The notes: generated by a model from the letters alone, not told the origin. Positions 1 to 9,730 are shown, counted from the stretch's first letter. The stretch is DNA of 39,653 nucleotides from an uncultured Robiginitomaculum sp. (GCA_938001945.1 CALLBH010000148.1:1-39653), one strand, 5' to 3'. Translations and numbers: made by a program.

Positions 1-393
1 AAGGCCGGCAAAGCCAATTAAGAACGCGGCGTAAAATGGCGCGCGCTTTTTGGGTTCAATTTCGGCGTCCGTGCTGCGCAGTGCATAGAGTGTGCAAATC
101 ACGGCAATCGCGCTGATCAAAAGCGCGACAGGCGCGTTCAATCCATCAATGCGGTACTCAATCCCAAAGGGCGGATCCCATCCGCCAAGTGCGTAGCTAA
201 TCACCTGTTCGCCGCGTGTTTGCAGCACTAGGTCAAACGCCAGCGCGCTACAAATAAGCGTCGTGATAAAGGCCAGCAGCCACGCAATTTTATCTTTGGG
301 CATCACGGCGCAAATCGCGCCAACAATGAGCGGCAAAACGACGATCAAAACCGGGGCTTCGACCGATAGCCACCCTGTTAGAAATCCGCTCAT
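1..393 (-). CDS. mrpD: Na+/H+ antiporter subunit D (MrpD/MnhD, NuoN/ND5-like), N-terminal part, truncated by window edge
   Basis: Reverse-strand translation begins MSGFLTGWLSVEAPVLIVVLPLIVGAICAVMPKDKIAWLLA...; ATGA overlap with the upstream MrpC ORF; operon context. Confidence 0.85.
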   Translation of the reverse strand, partial: MSGFLTGWLSVEAPVLIVVLPLIVGAICAVMPKDKIAWLLAFITTLICSALAFDLVLQTRGEQVISYALGGWDPPFGIEYRIDGLNAPVALLISAIAVICTLYALRSTDAEIEPKKRAPFYAAFLIGFAGL

Positions 394-848
394 GAGTTAT
401 CCCCTGATGCGGCTTCGTCGACGCCATCAACATTAAATGCGTAATTAATTCGATCGATTTCTTCTTCTTCGATTGTGCCATAAACTTCGCGAATACGCAC
501 GACGAGCGCGAGCCCTACGGCGAGCGTCGCAACGCCGACCACAATCGCAGTCAGGATTAAGACATGCGGCAGCGGATTAGAGTAGAGCACTTCGGCGGCC
601 TTACCTGCGGCTTCGCCGTAACCGCCATGGCCATCACCGTGTGAGTCATATGATTTTTCAATAATGGGAGGCGTACCGCCCGAGACCTTGCCCATAGTTA
701 TATAGAGCAAAAACACAGAGGTCTGGAACACGGACAAGCCGACAAGTTTTTTAATCAGGTTATCTGCAGCGAACACCACATAGAGCCCTGTCATCATCAA
801 AAAGATGACAACGATATAATTAAAGTGGGAGAGAAATTCAGACAACAT
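390..848 (-). CDS. mrpC: Na+/H+ antiporter subunit C (MrpC/MnhC, NuoK-like)
   Basis: 152 aa, NuoK-like TM pattern, NPLPHVLILTAIVVGVATLAVGLALVVRI motif; between MrpB and MrpD. Confidence 0.9.
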   Translation of the reverse strand: MLSEFLSHFNYIVVIFLMMTGLYVVFAADNLIKKLVGLSVFQTSVFLLYITMGKVSGGTPPIIEKSYDSHGDGHGGYGEAAGKAAEVLYSNPLPHVLILTAIVVGVATLAVGLALVVRIREVYGTIEEEEIDRINYAFNVDGVDEAASGDNS

Positions 849-1297
849 TAAAAGTCCTGCTCCTCATCCATGATCTCAGGTTGGCGAGAGCCAAAGGCGT
901 AGAAAATCGCAACCATCACCGTCGCAACAGTGAGTAGCACGCCAATTTCAACAAGAATAATACCAATATGCTGGCCCATAGCGTGGTCAATATCGGGATG
1001 AATTGGATCAAAATCGAGAAAACTTGCGCCCAGTAGCCACGTAAACACGCCCGTACCGACATAGAATAAAACGCCCAGCGTCATACCAATACGAATCCAG
1101 CTTGGCGGCACAGCTTCTTTGCAGGCTTTCAGCCCAAAGAGCAGCGCATAAAGAATGATAGCTGCGGCAACAATCACGCCGGCTTGGAAGCCGCCGCCCG
1201 GGCCAAAGTCACCATGAAAATGAACATAGAGGCCGAAAATAACGATAAGCGGGATCAGGAACTTTCCGACCACGCGCAGGATCATATGGGAATTCAT
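848..1297 (-). CDS. mrpB: Na+/H+ antiporter subunit B (MrpB/MnhB)
   Basis: 149 aa with MnhB motif HGDFGPGGGFQAGVIVAAAIILYALLFG. Confidence 0.9.
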   Translation of the reverse strand: MNSHMILRVVGKFLIPLIVIFGLYVHFHGDFGPGGGFQAGVIVAAAIILYALLFGLKACKEAVPPSWIRIGMTLGVLFYVGTGVFTWLLGASFLDFDPIHPDIDHAMGQHIGIILVEIGVLLTVATVMVAIFYAFGSRQPEIMDEEQDF

Positions 1298-2103
1298 TAT
1301 TGCCTCCCTTTTGACTTGCCATGCGGAATTTTCTTCTTCGCCGCTGTCTTGGACGTCGTCGCTTTAGGTTTGTTTTTAGAGCCTTTTGGTCGCCCTCGCC
1401 GCTTGGGCGGCTCGGCATCGGCTTTCACTTCATCGGGCGTGATTTTAGGCGCATCTCCCGGTGATTTCAGAACCTCGGCCACGGGGGCGTAATCGGTAGA
1501 TATATCCTGGCCATTGACCTGAGCTTTCCACCGTCCTGCATTGCCGTTCAGCCCAAGCAAGAGAAGGACGCCAAGACCCGCCATAAAGACCACGACGGTT
1601 TCGCCCATCGTATCGTAGCTTCGATAGCTGGCGAGAACGGCGGTCACGACATTAGGAATTTTAATTTCTTCTGGCGTCGTCTCCATATATTGCATGCCGA
1701 CACCTGTATTTACGGGACTATCTTTGTCTCCATAATCCGGCATGTCCGGCACGGCATAGAGCAGAGCGGCGCCGGCGAGGATAACAATCAAAAGCGGCCC
1801 AACCGACTTACGCATCGTAATCTGGCTTGTATTTCGATCCGTCAGCAGCATCGCGCCGAGCATCAACACAGTCGAAATTCCCGCGCCAACCGCAGCCTCT
1901 GTAAAAGCCACATCAACCGCGTCAAGCGAGACAAACCATGTCGCGCAAAGCAGGCTGTAAACGCCTTGAAGCATCACCACAGCAAAGAGCGAGCGCATAC
2001 GAACAATCGCAATACCGACCACTGCGAGCATCGCCATTAGGCCTATATCAAGGATCAATGTCGCGCTGGGATGGACGCCGATTTCAGCTGCTGCAAGGAT
2101 CAT
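1297..2103 (-). CDS. DUF4040/MbhD-type antiporter subunit (equivalent of MrpA C-terminal part) with basic AT-hook-like C-terminal tail
   Basis: 268 aa; membrane segments like MbhD/MbhE (AVVMLQGVYSLLCATWFVSLDAVDVAFTEAAVGAGISTVLMLGAMLL); tail PPKRRGRPKGSKNKPKATTSKTAAKKK. Confidence 0.85.
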   Translation of the reverse strand: MILAAAEIGVHPSATLILDIGLMAMLAVVGIAIVRMRSLFAVVMLQGVYSLLCATWFVSLDAVDVAFTEAAVGAGISTVLMLGAMLLTDRNTSQITMRKSVGPLLIVILAGAALLYAVPDMPDYGDKDSPVNTGVGMQYMETTPEEIKIPNVVTAVLASYRSYDTMGETVVVFMAGLGVLLLLGLNGNAGRWKAQVNGQDISTDYAPVAEVLKSPGDAPKITPDEVKADAEPPKRRGRPKGSKNKPKATTSKTAAKKKIPHGKSKGRQ

Positions 2104-2513
2104 GAGCCATCTCCCTTGCCAATATCGTCAAGGTCAGGCGCTTGGTAAGGCCCTAATTTCGGCTTTAGCCCTGATAAATGCGCGGCATGCGCAATGGCAT
2201 GTGTCGCTGTTGGAGACGTGATAAACAAAAAGAACGCGATCAACAGAAGTTTCAAACTGGTTTGCGTAAAACCAGACTGAATAATAAGGCCAAGCAGAAT
2301 AAATTCCGCGCCCATTGTATCCGTCATGCCCGCGGCGTGAATGCGCGTGTAGAAATCCGGCATACGCAAAATGCCAATCGCGCCCGCAATCACGAAAAAC
2401 GCGCCCGTCAAAATCAACCCGCCTGAGAGTAAAGCCTGCGCCCATTCGAATATTTCTGTCCAAGGCAAAGGCGCGGCAGCGTGGGAGGCAGCGTCATGTT
2501 TAGCTTCAGCCAT
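2100..2513 (-). CDS. mrpG: Na+/H+ antiporter subunit G (MrpG/MnhG)
   Basis: ORF to 2558; likely start at internal Met (MAEAKHDAASH...). MnhG pattern GAIGILRMPDFYTRIHAAGMTDTMGAEFILLGLIIQSG. Confidence 0.85.
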   Translation of the reverse strand: MAEAKHDAASHAAAPLPWTEIFEWAQALLSGGLILTGAFFVIAGAIGILRMPDFYTRIHAAGMTDTMGAEFILLGLIIQSGFTQTSLKLLLIAFFLFITSPTATHAIAHAAHLSGLKPKLGPYQAPDLDDIGKGDGS

Positions 2514-2841
2514 TGCGCCCTCCCTTACGTGTCGTTTTACGCTCCGGACGCTTGGCAAGCGGAACGTCTAGAGCGCGGTAACGGAAGAATTTCAATATGG
2601 CGACCGTCGCGATAAAATTCATCAAGGCATAGAGTATCGCAATATCAACGCCATCGGGACGCCCGATAATCAAGCTGAACAGGCACAAAAACAAAACCGC
2701 TTTGGTGCCAAAGCTGTTCACAGCCAGAGCGCGGTCATAAAATGTTGGCCCGATAATGGCGCGGCCAAGCAGCAGTGCCATGCCGACAAGCATGCCAATC
2801 GCGCCAATCACGCAGATATAAACCATCACGACGCTAGCCAT
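2506..2841 (-). CDS. mrpF: Na+/H+ antiporter subunit F (MrpF/MnhF)
   Basis: 111 aa; GRAIIGPTFYDRALAVNSFGTKAVLFLCLFSLIIGRPDGVDIAILYALMNFIATVAILKFFR. Confidence 0.88.
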   Translation of the reverse strand: MASVVMVYICVIGAIGMLVGMALLLGRAIIGPTFYDRALAVNSFGTKAVLFLCLFSLIIGRPDGVDIAILYALMNFIATVAILKFFRYRALDVPLAKRPERKTTRKGGRNG

Positions 2842-3343
2842 TTGTTTTAGGCTCGCTTATGTCGATGGCCTCACCCACAGCCCAGCCGCTGCGCTCGCCC
2901 ATTTCGGTAAAATCATCCGGATTAGCCATTTCAGCCAAAAGCGCGTGAACTAAAACACCATCTTCTTCCATATCAACGGACACGGTTCCCGGCGTAAGCG
3001 TGATGGAATTGGCAAACATTGTCTTGCCGATATCTGTGTCTTGATGCGTCGGGACTTTGATCATGCTGGGCGAGATTTTTAGCTCCGGCGACAACACGGC
3101 CTTAGCGACAGCAACATTGGCTTTGACGACTTCGTTAAAAAGCCAGACGAAATATGAGAGCGTTTTCGGAATATAGACATAAGGCACGGTTTCCTTGTCT
3201 AATATTTTCATCCGCGCAGATAAGCCGAGCGTGAACAGCACGGACATAACCCCGAAAAACAGGATCAGCGGTTTGTGAAAATAGCCCGATAAGGTCAGCC
3301 AATAAGCTGCAAGGGTTACACCGAGAATAAGCGCGTATTTCAT
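2834..3343 (-). CDS. mrpE: Na+/H+ antiporter subunit E (MrpE/MnhE)
   Basis: 169 aa; MnhE features (ANSITLTPGTVSVDMEEDGVLVHAL). Confidence 0.9.
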   Translation of the reverse strand: MKYALILGVTLAAYWLTLSGYFHKPLILFFGVMSVLFTLGLSARMKILDKETVPYVYIPKTLSYFVWLFNEVVKANVAVAKAVLSPELKISPSMIKVPTHQDTDIGKTMFANSITLTPGTVSVDMEEDGVLVHALLAEMANPDDFTEMGERSGWAVGEAIDISEPKTNG

Positions 3344-3473
3344 GGGCGCACATCTCTCCTCTTGGCCGTGCGAATTTAAAAGCCGTGATAGACTCTCAAG
3401 CGCGCCGCGCCAACCCTAAAGGCACAGAAAACATGGCAATAAATGTGGGGATAACCGCCTCGCAGCGCGAAGC

Positions 3474-4784
3474 TTATTTGCGTTTACGATGCCCAAAGAC
3501 GAGCGCCGCCGTAACGGCTGCCGCGCCATATTCGCTCTCGGCTGGAATAACGCCGCGCTTAATATGCTGCAGCACATCGGCATTTAGCGAACTGGTGAGT
3601 GACCAGTTCCAATAGCGCAATACGGTTTGAGCTTTGTCGGTTGAAATCGCGTCATATGTCGCCGTGATTTTCAGCAGCTCTGCGCTTGGCTCTTCTTCGG
3701 TGCCGGCATCGCGGCGAAGCGCAATCCAAAGCGTTCTTAACACATCCCGCTTCAATCCGGGTGCCTTACAAAGGATCGCAAGCGCTTCTCCGGTTTTATC
3801 GGCCATTATCTGCGCGCCTGTAGCAGGCTTGATACCTGACATATAAGAAATCTCTTCGGCCAGTTCGCGCGTCATGCCTGTTGTTGCGGCTGTTTCAATG
3901 GCCTGCTCTAGCGACTCATAATGACTGCGCGAAATTGCGGCGCGGTTACGTTGCCGGCGCTCGATAAATTGAAGCGCTTTACGCACAGCTGCATCGTTCC
4001 AGCCTTCGGCGGCGGCCAATGGGAAAAGGTCAAAGCAGCTCTCTTGCAAAACATTTCGCGTCACAGCAAAGCGGTGCAAAATGGTTTTACGCGCGGCGCT
4101 ATCCGCCCACCAAAACATTGTTAGCCCATGAGAGGGCCGCGTTTCGTCGCGTTTCACCAAAAGATTGACGTAATCCGGCGAACTACGCGACACAGTCATG
4201 ATACGCTGAATTGTTTTTTCGCTAAAATTCGCGCCCTTATTCTTTAAGAGCGTATTGACGACCTCTTCTTCAAGAAACTCCGCCAGAACATCGACTACGG
4301 CATCCGTAAGGTTACGGCGAAGCGCCATGACCTTGCGGTGCTCTGTGCGTACATTGCGCGCAATATGAATAAGGTCGCTATCCGTTAGGCTTTTGCTTTT
4401 TTCCAAGACATGACGGGCAACCTGAAACTCATCTTTGGCTAAAATGAGTAAAATTGTTCGCGGCGCTTCATTGAGCATCGTCAGGCGTTTAGCCACAGAC
4501 TCCCGAATATCGACATCAGCATCACGTAATAGTTCGACCAAGACATCCCCCGCCATATGGCGTTCTTGGGGCGTTAACTGACTTGCCGGAATACAGATCA
4601 CATCAGCCAGTCGCTTCACCAGGGCTTTGCGTACATTTGACGTCTGCTCGCCCTTGGCCAGATCCGTAAGCTGCAATTCGTCTGCAGTCTGTAGCGGCGG
4701 CGCAGGCATGGGCGCGGGTCCAGGCGCGGATATTGGCGCGGTTTGCTGCGGTGCAGGATGAGGCTGTGACATATTATGGCTCAT
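3474..4784 (-). CDS. DUF2336 domain-containing protein
   Basis: 436 aa; HEAT-like DUF2336 pattern (LVELLRDADVDIRESVAKRL...LAKDEFQVARHVLEKSKSLTDSDLIHIARN). Confidence 0.8.
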   Translation of the reverse strand: MSHNMSQPHPAPQQTAPISAPGPAPMPAPPLQTADELQLTDLAKGEQTSNVRKALVKRLADVICIPASQLTPQERHMAGDVLVELLRDADVDIRESVAKRLTMLNEAPRTILLILAKDEFQVARHVLEKSKSLTDSDLIHIARNVRTEHRKVMALRRNLTDAVVDVLAEFLEEEVVNTLLKNKGANFSEKTIQRIMTVSRSSPDYVNLLVKRDETRPSHGLTMFWWADSAARKTILHRFAVTRNVLQESCFDLFPLAAAEGWNDAAVRKALQFIERRQRNRAAISRSHYESLEQAIETAATTGMTRELAEEISYMSGIKPATGAQIMADKTGEALAILCKAPGLKRDVLRTLWIALRRDAGTEEEPSAELLKITATYDAISTDKAQTVLRYWNWSLTSSLNADVLQHIKRGVIPAESEYGAAAVTAALVFGHRKRK

Positions 4785-4799
4785 TAGTTTGGTTAATAC

Positions 4800-4817
4800 T
4801 TAGCGCCTAGGCGTTAA
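4800..4817. promoter_or_regulatory. Near-perfect 18-bp palindrome TTAGCGCCTAGGCGTTAA between divergent DUF2336 gene and oligopeptidase B
   Basis: Read directly; core CGCCTAGGCG is a perfect palindrome, one mismatched pair in the extended arms. Confidence 0.4.
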
Positions 4818-4884
4818 CTAATAGTGACCATCAATTGATGAATTAGGGGTTTCGCCCGCGCGGCATTCATCCCATATAGCCGCT

Positions 4885-6996
4885 ATGAAAAAAGCCCCCA
4901 CCCCCACATTCGACCTCAACGCCGCAGCGCCCATTGCGCAAAAACGGCCTAAATCTATTTCGCTGCATGGTATTGATCGCCAAGATGATTATGCGTGGCT
5001 GCGCGCTGATAATTGGCAAGATGTTATGGCCGATAGCTCTGCCCTGCCCGAGGATATTCGCGCGCATTTAGAGGCTGAAAACGCCTATATGGACGCCGTA
5101 ACCGCGCCCCTCAGCACTTTAAAATCAGAGATATTTGAGGAAATGAAAGGGCGCATCAAAGATGATGATAGCAGCGTCCCCAGCCCGCATGGTGAGTGGC
5201 TCTACGGCGCGCGTTTTCGTCCCGGCGATCAATATGGCTTATATTTCCGTCGCCCCAAATCTGCACCAACTGACGAAAGTAACGAAACCATATTGCTGGA
5301 CGCCGACGCATTATCCCGCGATAGCGCCTATTTCGATCTGGGCGATATTAACCACAGCCCAAACCATCAGTGGCTGGCTTATACCGTCGATAAGACAGGC
5401 TCCGAAGACTATTCTGTTTATCTACGCAAAATTGACGGAGGCGAGGCCAAGCCGCTGGGCATTTCAAAGTCCACGGGGACATTGGTCTGGGCCGAAGATA
5501 ATGCCACGATCTATTGGGTCGAGCGCGATGATAATCACCGCCCCTGCAAGGTCTATCGCCGCAACGTTCACTCAGATGACGCAGCCCATCTTGTTTATGA
5601 AGAAACAGACCCCGGATTATTTGTCGGCATTGGCAAAAGCGATGCGCGCCAATTTATCGAAATCAGCGCCCATGATCACACAAGCGGCGAGACGCGATTA
5701 ATCGACGCCCGTGATAATACGGCATCACCGCGCCTCATTGAGCCGCGCAGTACAGGCCATGAATATAGCGTCCATGACCATCCGACCGGATTATACATTT
5801 TAACCAATACGGATAACGCAACAGATTTCAAAATCATGCGCGCCCCACTGGATAATTCAGACCGCGCGCAGTGGCAGGACTTTGTTCCTCACAAACCCGG
5901 AACGCTAATTTTGGGGCTTGAAATATTCTCAAACTACATGGTCCGACTGGAACGTGAGGACGCCCTGCCCCGTATCGTCATTCATCACTTAAACAGCGCA
6001 GAGGAACATATCATCGCCTTTGAAGATGCTGCATATTCTTTAGGGCTAATGGGCGGGTATGAATTTGATACCGATTGGCTGCGCTTTAGTTATAGCTCCC
6101 CTGTGCAGCCGGGACAAATCATCGATTACAATATGAGCACGCGCGAGCGTATTGTGCGCAAAGTCACCGAAGTCCCATCAGGTCATACGCCATCAGATTA
6201 CGCATGTGAGCGCATTGAAGTTCAGGCCCGCGACGGCGAGGCTGTGCCGGTCACATTGCTCTACCGCGCAGGACAAAAATTGGACGGAAGCGCGCCCTGC
6301 CTTCTTTATGGCTATGGCTCCTATGGCATCACCATCCCGGCTAGTTTTCGCACATCCATTCTGTCATTGGTGGATCGCGGATTTGTCTACGCCATCGCCC
6401 ATATTCGCGGCGGCAAAGCCAAAGGTTATGATTGGTATCTCAAGGGGAAGCTGGATACCAAACAGGCGACATTTGATGACTTCGTCGATTGCGGCCGCGC
6501 CCTCGCCGCGCGGGGCTATACATCTGAAGGTAAGATCGTGGCCCATGGCGGATCAGCGGGCGGCTTGCTTGTCGGCGCGGCGCTTAACCAAGCCCCGGAG
6601 CTGTTCGGGGGCGTGATTGGCGCAGTCCCATTTGTAGATGTCCTGACCACAATGAGCGACGCATCATTGCCGCTCACGCCGCCGGAGTGGCCCGAATGGG
6701 GAAATCCAATCACAGACGCGAAAGCCTATGCCCGCATTGCCGCCTATTCGCCCTATGACAATGTCGTCGACGCGGAATATCCGGCTGTCTTAATCACGGG
6801 CGGATTGTCCGACCCGCGCGTGACCTATTGGGAACCTGCCAAATGGGCAGCAAAGCTTCGTGAGCACCAAAAAGCCAACGCCCCGATCACGCTAAAAATC
6901 AATATGGATGCAGGCCATCAAGGCGAAAGCGGACGCTATACCCGTCTCAAGGAAACCGCGCTTGAATATGCGTTCGCGATTACGGCTGTGCGCTGA
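4885..6996 (+). CDS. ptrB: Oligopeptidase B (S9A prolyl oligopeptidase family)
   Basis: 703 aa; catalytic GGSAGGLLVGAALNQAPELFGGVIGAVPFVDVLTTM and C-terminal DAGHQGESGRY. Confidence 0.92.
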   Translation: MKKAPTPTFDLNAAAPIAQKRPKSISLHGIDRQDDYAWLRADNWQDVMADSSALPEDIRAHLEAENAYMDAVTAPLSTLKSEIFEEMKGRIKDDDSSVPSPHGEWLYGARFRPGDQYGLYFRRPKSAPTDESNETILLDADALSRDSAYFDLGDINHSPNHQWLAYTVDKTGSEDYSVYLRKIDGGEAKPLGISKSTGTLVWAEDNATIYWVERDDNHRPCKVYRRNVHSDDAAHLVYEETDPGLFVGIGKSDARQFIEISAHDHTSGETRLIDARDNTASPRLIEPRSTGHEYSVHDHPTGLYILTNTDNATDFKIMRAPLDNSDRAQWQDFVPHKPGTLILGLEIFSNYMVRLEREDALPRIVIHHLNSAEEHIIAFEDAAYSLGLMGGYEFDTDWLRFSYSSPVQPGQIIDYNMSTRERIVRKVTEVPSGHTPSDYACERIEVQARDGEAVPVTLLYRAGQKLDGSAPCLLYGYGSYGITIPASFRTSILSLVDRGFVYAIAHIRGGKAKGYDWYLKGKLDTKQATFDDFVDCGRALAARGYTSEGKIVAHGGSAGGLLVGAALNQAPELFGGVIGAVPFVDVLTTMSDASLPLTPPEWPEWGNPITDAKAYARIAAYSPYDNVVDAEYPAVLITGGLSDPRVTYWEPAKWAAKLREHQKANAPITLKINMDAGHQGESGRYTRLKETALEYAFAITAVR

Positions 6997-6997
6997 T

Positions 6998-7459
6998 TTA
7001 TTTGTGCCGCGCAGGCGGCGCCGTCATCGTCAAAACATAATCGCGTCTCCATAGGACGCGCGCGCGATCTTCTTTGGACAATCCGTCTGTATCTAACGCA
7101 GATTCATAAGACGCCGCGCTGTGCGTGTACCTAGCCAAGAGTGTGTAAGTCTGCGCGAGCTTTACCTGCAATCGCGCCCGCTCGTAATCATTGAGCAGCT
7201 GACTTTCTAGCGCATTTTCATATTGCCGTGCCGCGCGGCGATAGTTTTTATTTTCAAAAGCTATTTCGCCTGCCCTAACAAACTCCAGCACGCTAACTTG
7301 CTGAGCGCGTAAATTTAGCTCGAGTTGATTTCTAGGCTTTGAGATTGAAGTTATTTGCGCACTCGCACAGCTCGCAAATATCGCGCTGCCCGATAAAGCT
7401 GGCAGCGCGATAAGACAGAAAACCCGCATCGAGAATGAAGTGATGTATTTCATCTTCAT
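6998..7459 (-). CDS. Small secreted TPR-like protein translationally coupled to TonB-b
   Basis: 153 aa, signal peptide, TPR-like segment AFENKNYRRAARQYENALES...; ATGA overlap with preceding TonB ORF. Confidence 0.7.
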   Translation of the reverse strand: MKMKYITSFSMRVFCLIALPALSGSAIFASCASAQITSISKPRNQLELNLRAQQVSVLEFVRAGEIAFENKNYRRAARQYENALESQLLNDYERARLQVKLAQTYTLLARYTHSAASYESALDTDGLSKEDRARVLWRRDYVLTMTAPPARHK

Positions 7460-8079
7460 TCCGGAATAATGTTTCCATTTTCATCGGCCAAATTAAACGT
7501 CACGCGCGTTTCAATAGAGCGGCTTGATTGGGCCTGACCACCTTGAATCGCTGGTCGATATTTCCATCCAGATACCGCTTTTAGCGTTGGCCGTGAAAAC
7601 ATAGACTGACTGCAATGAGGCGTCGTAATATTATACGGGATGCCTTCTGCATTAATATCAAACCGAACAATGCAATGCCCGCTACGCTCTGCACGCGTCG
7701 GCATTACGGGGGCAAGACGAAGAATCGCCTTCTCTTCGCTATCAACATTGATCGCGACCTCCGTTTTCATATCGATGATCTCGAAATCAAAATCCGGAAT
7801 AGCGCCCTCAATTGTCGCGATCGGTGTAGAAGGCAAAATACGAGCCTGCGTATCAATCTCCGGCGGAGCGGGTGGCGTCTCAATCGATTTGAGCTCATCA
7901 GGCCGCATATTTTTTCGGGTGACCGTAATATCGATTACTTGCGGATTGATTTCATATTTTAACGCCTCAGACTTCACTTGCGGTGACCACTCGCTTCGAA
8001 TGAGCACCGTCATCAAGCCAAATAAACCCGCAGTCGCAATGGCCGCAAAGGGCAGTACAATAACATAACGCTTAGACAT
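7456..8079 (-). CDS. Energy transducer TonB, second copy (TonB-b)
   Basis: 207 aa; N-terminal TM, short Pro-rich part, TonB C-terminal domain (RSGHCIVRFDINAEGIPYNI...LKAVSGWKYRPA); clear paralogue of 11408..12037; SD GAGGAGG. Confidence 0.88.
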   Translation of the reverse strand: MSKRYVIVLPFAAIATAGLFGLMTVLIRSEWSPQVKSEALKYEINPQVIDITVTRKNMRPDELKSIETPPAPPEIDTQARILPSTPIATIEGAIPDFDFEIIDMKTEVAINVDSEEKAILRLAPVMPTRAERSGHCIVRFDINAEGIPYNITTPHCSQSMFSRPTLKAVSGWKYRPAIQGGQAQSSRSIETRVTFNLADENGNIIPE

Positions 8080-8098
8080 AATTCCTCCTCTAGATTAT

Positions 8099-8115
8099 AT
8101 GTTATTATATAACAT
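8099..8115 (-). promoter_or_regulatory. Candidate Zur box upstream of TonB-b (ATGTTATTATATAACAT)
   Basis: Perfect 8-bp-arm palindrome TATGTTAT-TAT-ATAACATA (8098..8116); one mismatch to the gammaproteobacterial Zur core ATGTTATANTATAACAT as I recall it; contains TATAAT on the minus strand; 19 nt before the ATG. Confidence 0.6.
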
Positions 8116-8198
8116 AACTAATAACAAAAGGCTAGAAAATTCTGACTCCTAATTTTCAAATCAACTTTTCAGAGTTTTCAAGCCCAGCAATCCGGCGT

Positions 8199-9710
8199 CT
8201 ATTCAGCCTTGAGGCCTTTATATTTTTCATCAAACTTAGCGATGTAGGCGCGGCATTTTTCATCCACATTTTGCAATTCGCCCCCGGTAATAATCTTGGC
8301 CCGATAAGATGCATTAATTTGCTTGAAGCACTCTTCCACCACGACCTTAGTGAGAAATTTGCATCGATCAGTTTCGGCGCGTTCTTCCGCCTGAATGAAG
8401 GCTTGCCATTTTACAGCAAACTTCCCGTCAGCCGTATCCTGCGGGACATTTCCAAAAGCGGCGTAAGCCCTGCCCCGCAAATGTTGACGCGCAGAGTTTG
8501 CCTTTTTCTGATCAGACCAATCACATTGAACACGCTCTTCTTGCTGACTCGACTCGTAAAGACATGTTGCAATTAAAGACCACGCTTTTGCGCGATTATA
8601 CCCCAGGTCAATCGCCTTTCGGAAGGCTGCCTCGGACTTACCGCATTGGCCATCATGATATAATGCTTCGCCAAGTTGAGCGTAAACCTTCGGCCCTGCG
8701 CCTAATCGCGCCGCATTCTCCAAAACCGGAATGGCCTTTTTATAATCACGGGCTTGGCGGTGCAGGTCTGACAACATCACCAAGCGATCTGACGTGCGCG
8801 GAACATGGCCCGCATTCATTTCACGCTCCAGAATTTTAGCGGCCTGAAACGGCATCTCATAGAATGAATAATACTGAACGATCTTCATAACATCATCTTC
8901 AGTATCCAGCATCCCGCCAATATACATCAATTTCGTGACTTCAAACGCATCGCGCTCTCGGCCTAAATTTGCGCCTAATGCAGCCCAGTTCTCCCACAGT
9001 GTTTTATCCTCAGGATACATATCGACCATCTGGACAATGATCGCCTCTTGTTTGTCTACCATTTTTAAATTGCTGTAGATAAAATATAAGAGATCAAAAT
9101 GCTTGCGCTGTTTCGGATTAGCTTCATTTAGCCAGCGCTCCGCCCAGGGGAGTGCGCGTTCATAGTCCTGCGCTTGAATCCATCCCGAAATAATCAACTC
9201 AATCCGCTCGGTCGTTATGGCATGACCCTGAGTCATGTAGGCTTCAAGAATTGTGGCCCCTTGCTCATATTTCCCCTCAACAATCAAAAGCTGACCTATA
9301 TTCAACCGTAGCGTCGACGCCTCCTCAGGCGTTAAACCTCCGGACTCGATCGCCTTCTCAAAATCTGTAATTGCGCGAGCATTTCTGCCTTGCTCATAAG
9401 CAATAGATCCGCGCATTTGATAGATTATTGACACCTCATAAGGCGTAAGATCAGTAAGTTTTAACGCACCGTCGAGCTTTTCTAGAGCCGCATCATAGTG
9501 TTTGCCCCTCATAAGCTCCTGAGCCTCGGCGACCAAAGCTCCAGACGCCGCCGAAATTTGCCGCATTTGCTTTGAACTATCCGCGACTATAGGTGAAGGA
9601 TCAGCCGGAGCGCCCTGCCCATATGCCTGTAAGGATAATCCACTCGCACACGCCCCGAAGACCCCTATCGACGTTATAACTCTCAGTAAGCTTTCACTAT
9701 TTAACTTCAT
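8199..9710 (-). CDS. TPR-repeat periplasmic protein of TonB system, second copy (TPR-b)
   Basis: ORF to 9761, likely start at MKLNSESLLR (9710) with SD GGGAGG; signal peptide; TPRs; paralogue of 9841..11373. Confidence 0.85.
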   Translation of the reverse strand: MKLNSESLLRVITSIGVFGACASGLSLQAYGQGAPADPSPIVADSSKQMRQISAASGALVAEAQELMRGKHYDAALEKLDGALKLTDLTPYEVSIIYQMRGSIAYEQGRNARAITDFEKAIESGGLTPEEASTLRLNIGQLLIVEGKYEQGATILEAYMTQGHAITTERIELIISGWIQAQDYERALPWAERWLNEANPKQRKHFDLLYFIYSNLKMVDKQEAIIVQMVDMYPEDKTLWENWAALGANLGRERDAFEVTKLMYIGGMLDTEDDVMKIVQYYSFYEMPFQAAKILEREMNAGHVPRTSDRLVMLSDLHRQARDYKKAIPVLENAARLGAGPKVYAQLGEALYHDGQCGKSEAAFRKAIDLGYNRAKAWSLIATCLYESSQQEERVQCDWSDQKKANSARQHLRGRAYAAFGNVPQDTADGKFAVKWQAFIQAEERAETDRCKFLTKVVVEECFKQINASYRAKIITGGELQNVDEKCRAYIAKFDEKYKGLKAE

Positions 9711-9730
9711 AACATACCTCCCTTTATAGT

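Noticed and set aside
5162-5701. 179-aa ORF in an alternate frame inside oligopeptidase B
   Set aside because: Frame-shifted shadow of ptrB, which has intact conserved motifs.
8130-8160. Weak inverted repeat GAAAATT...AATTTTC downstream of TPR-b as terminator
   Set aside because: AT-only stem with no convincing T-run; likely chance in AT-rich spacer.
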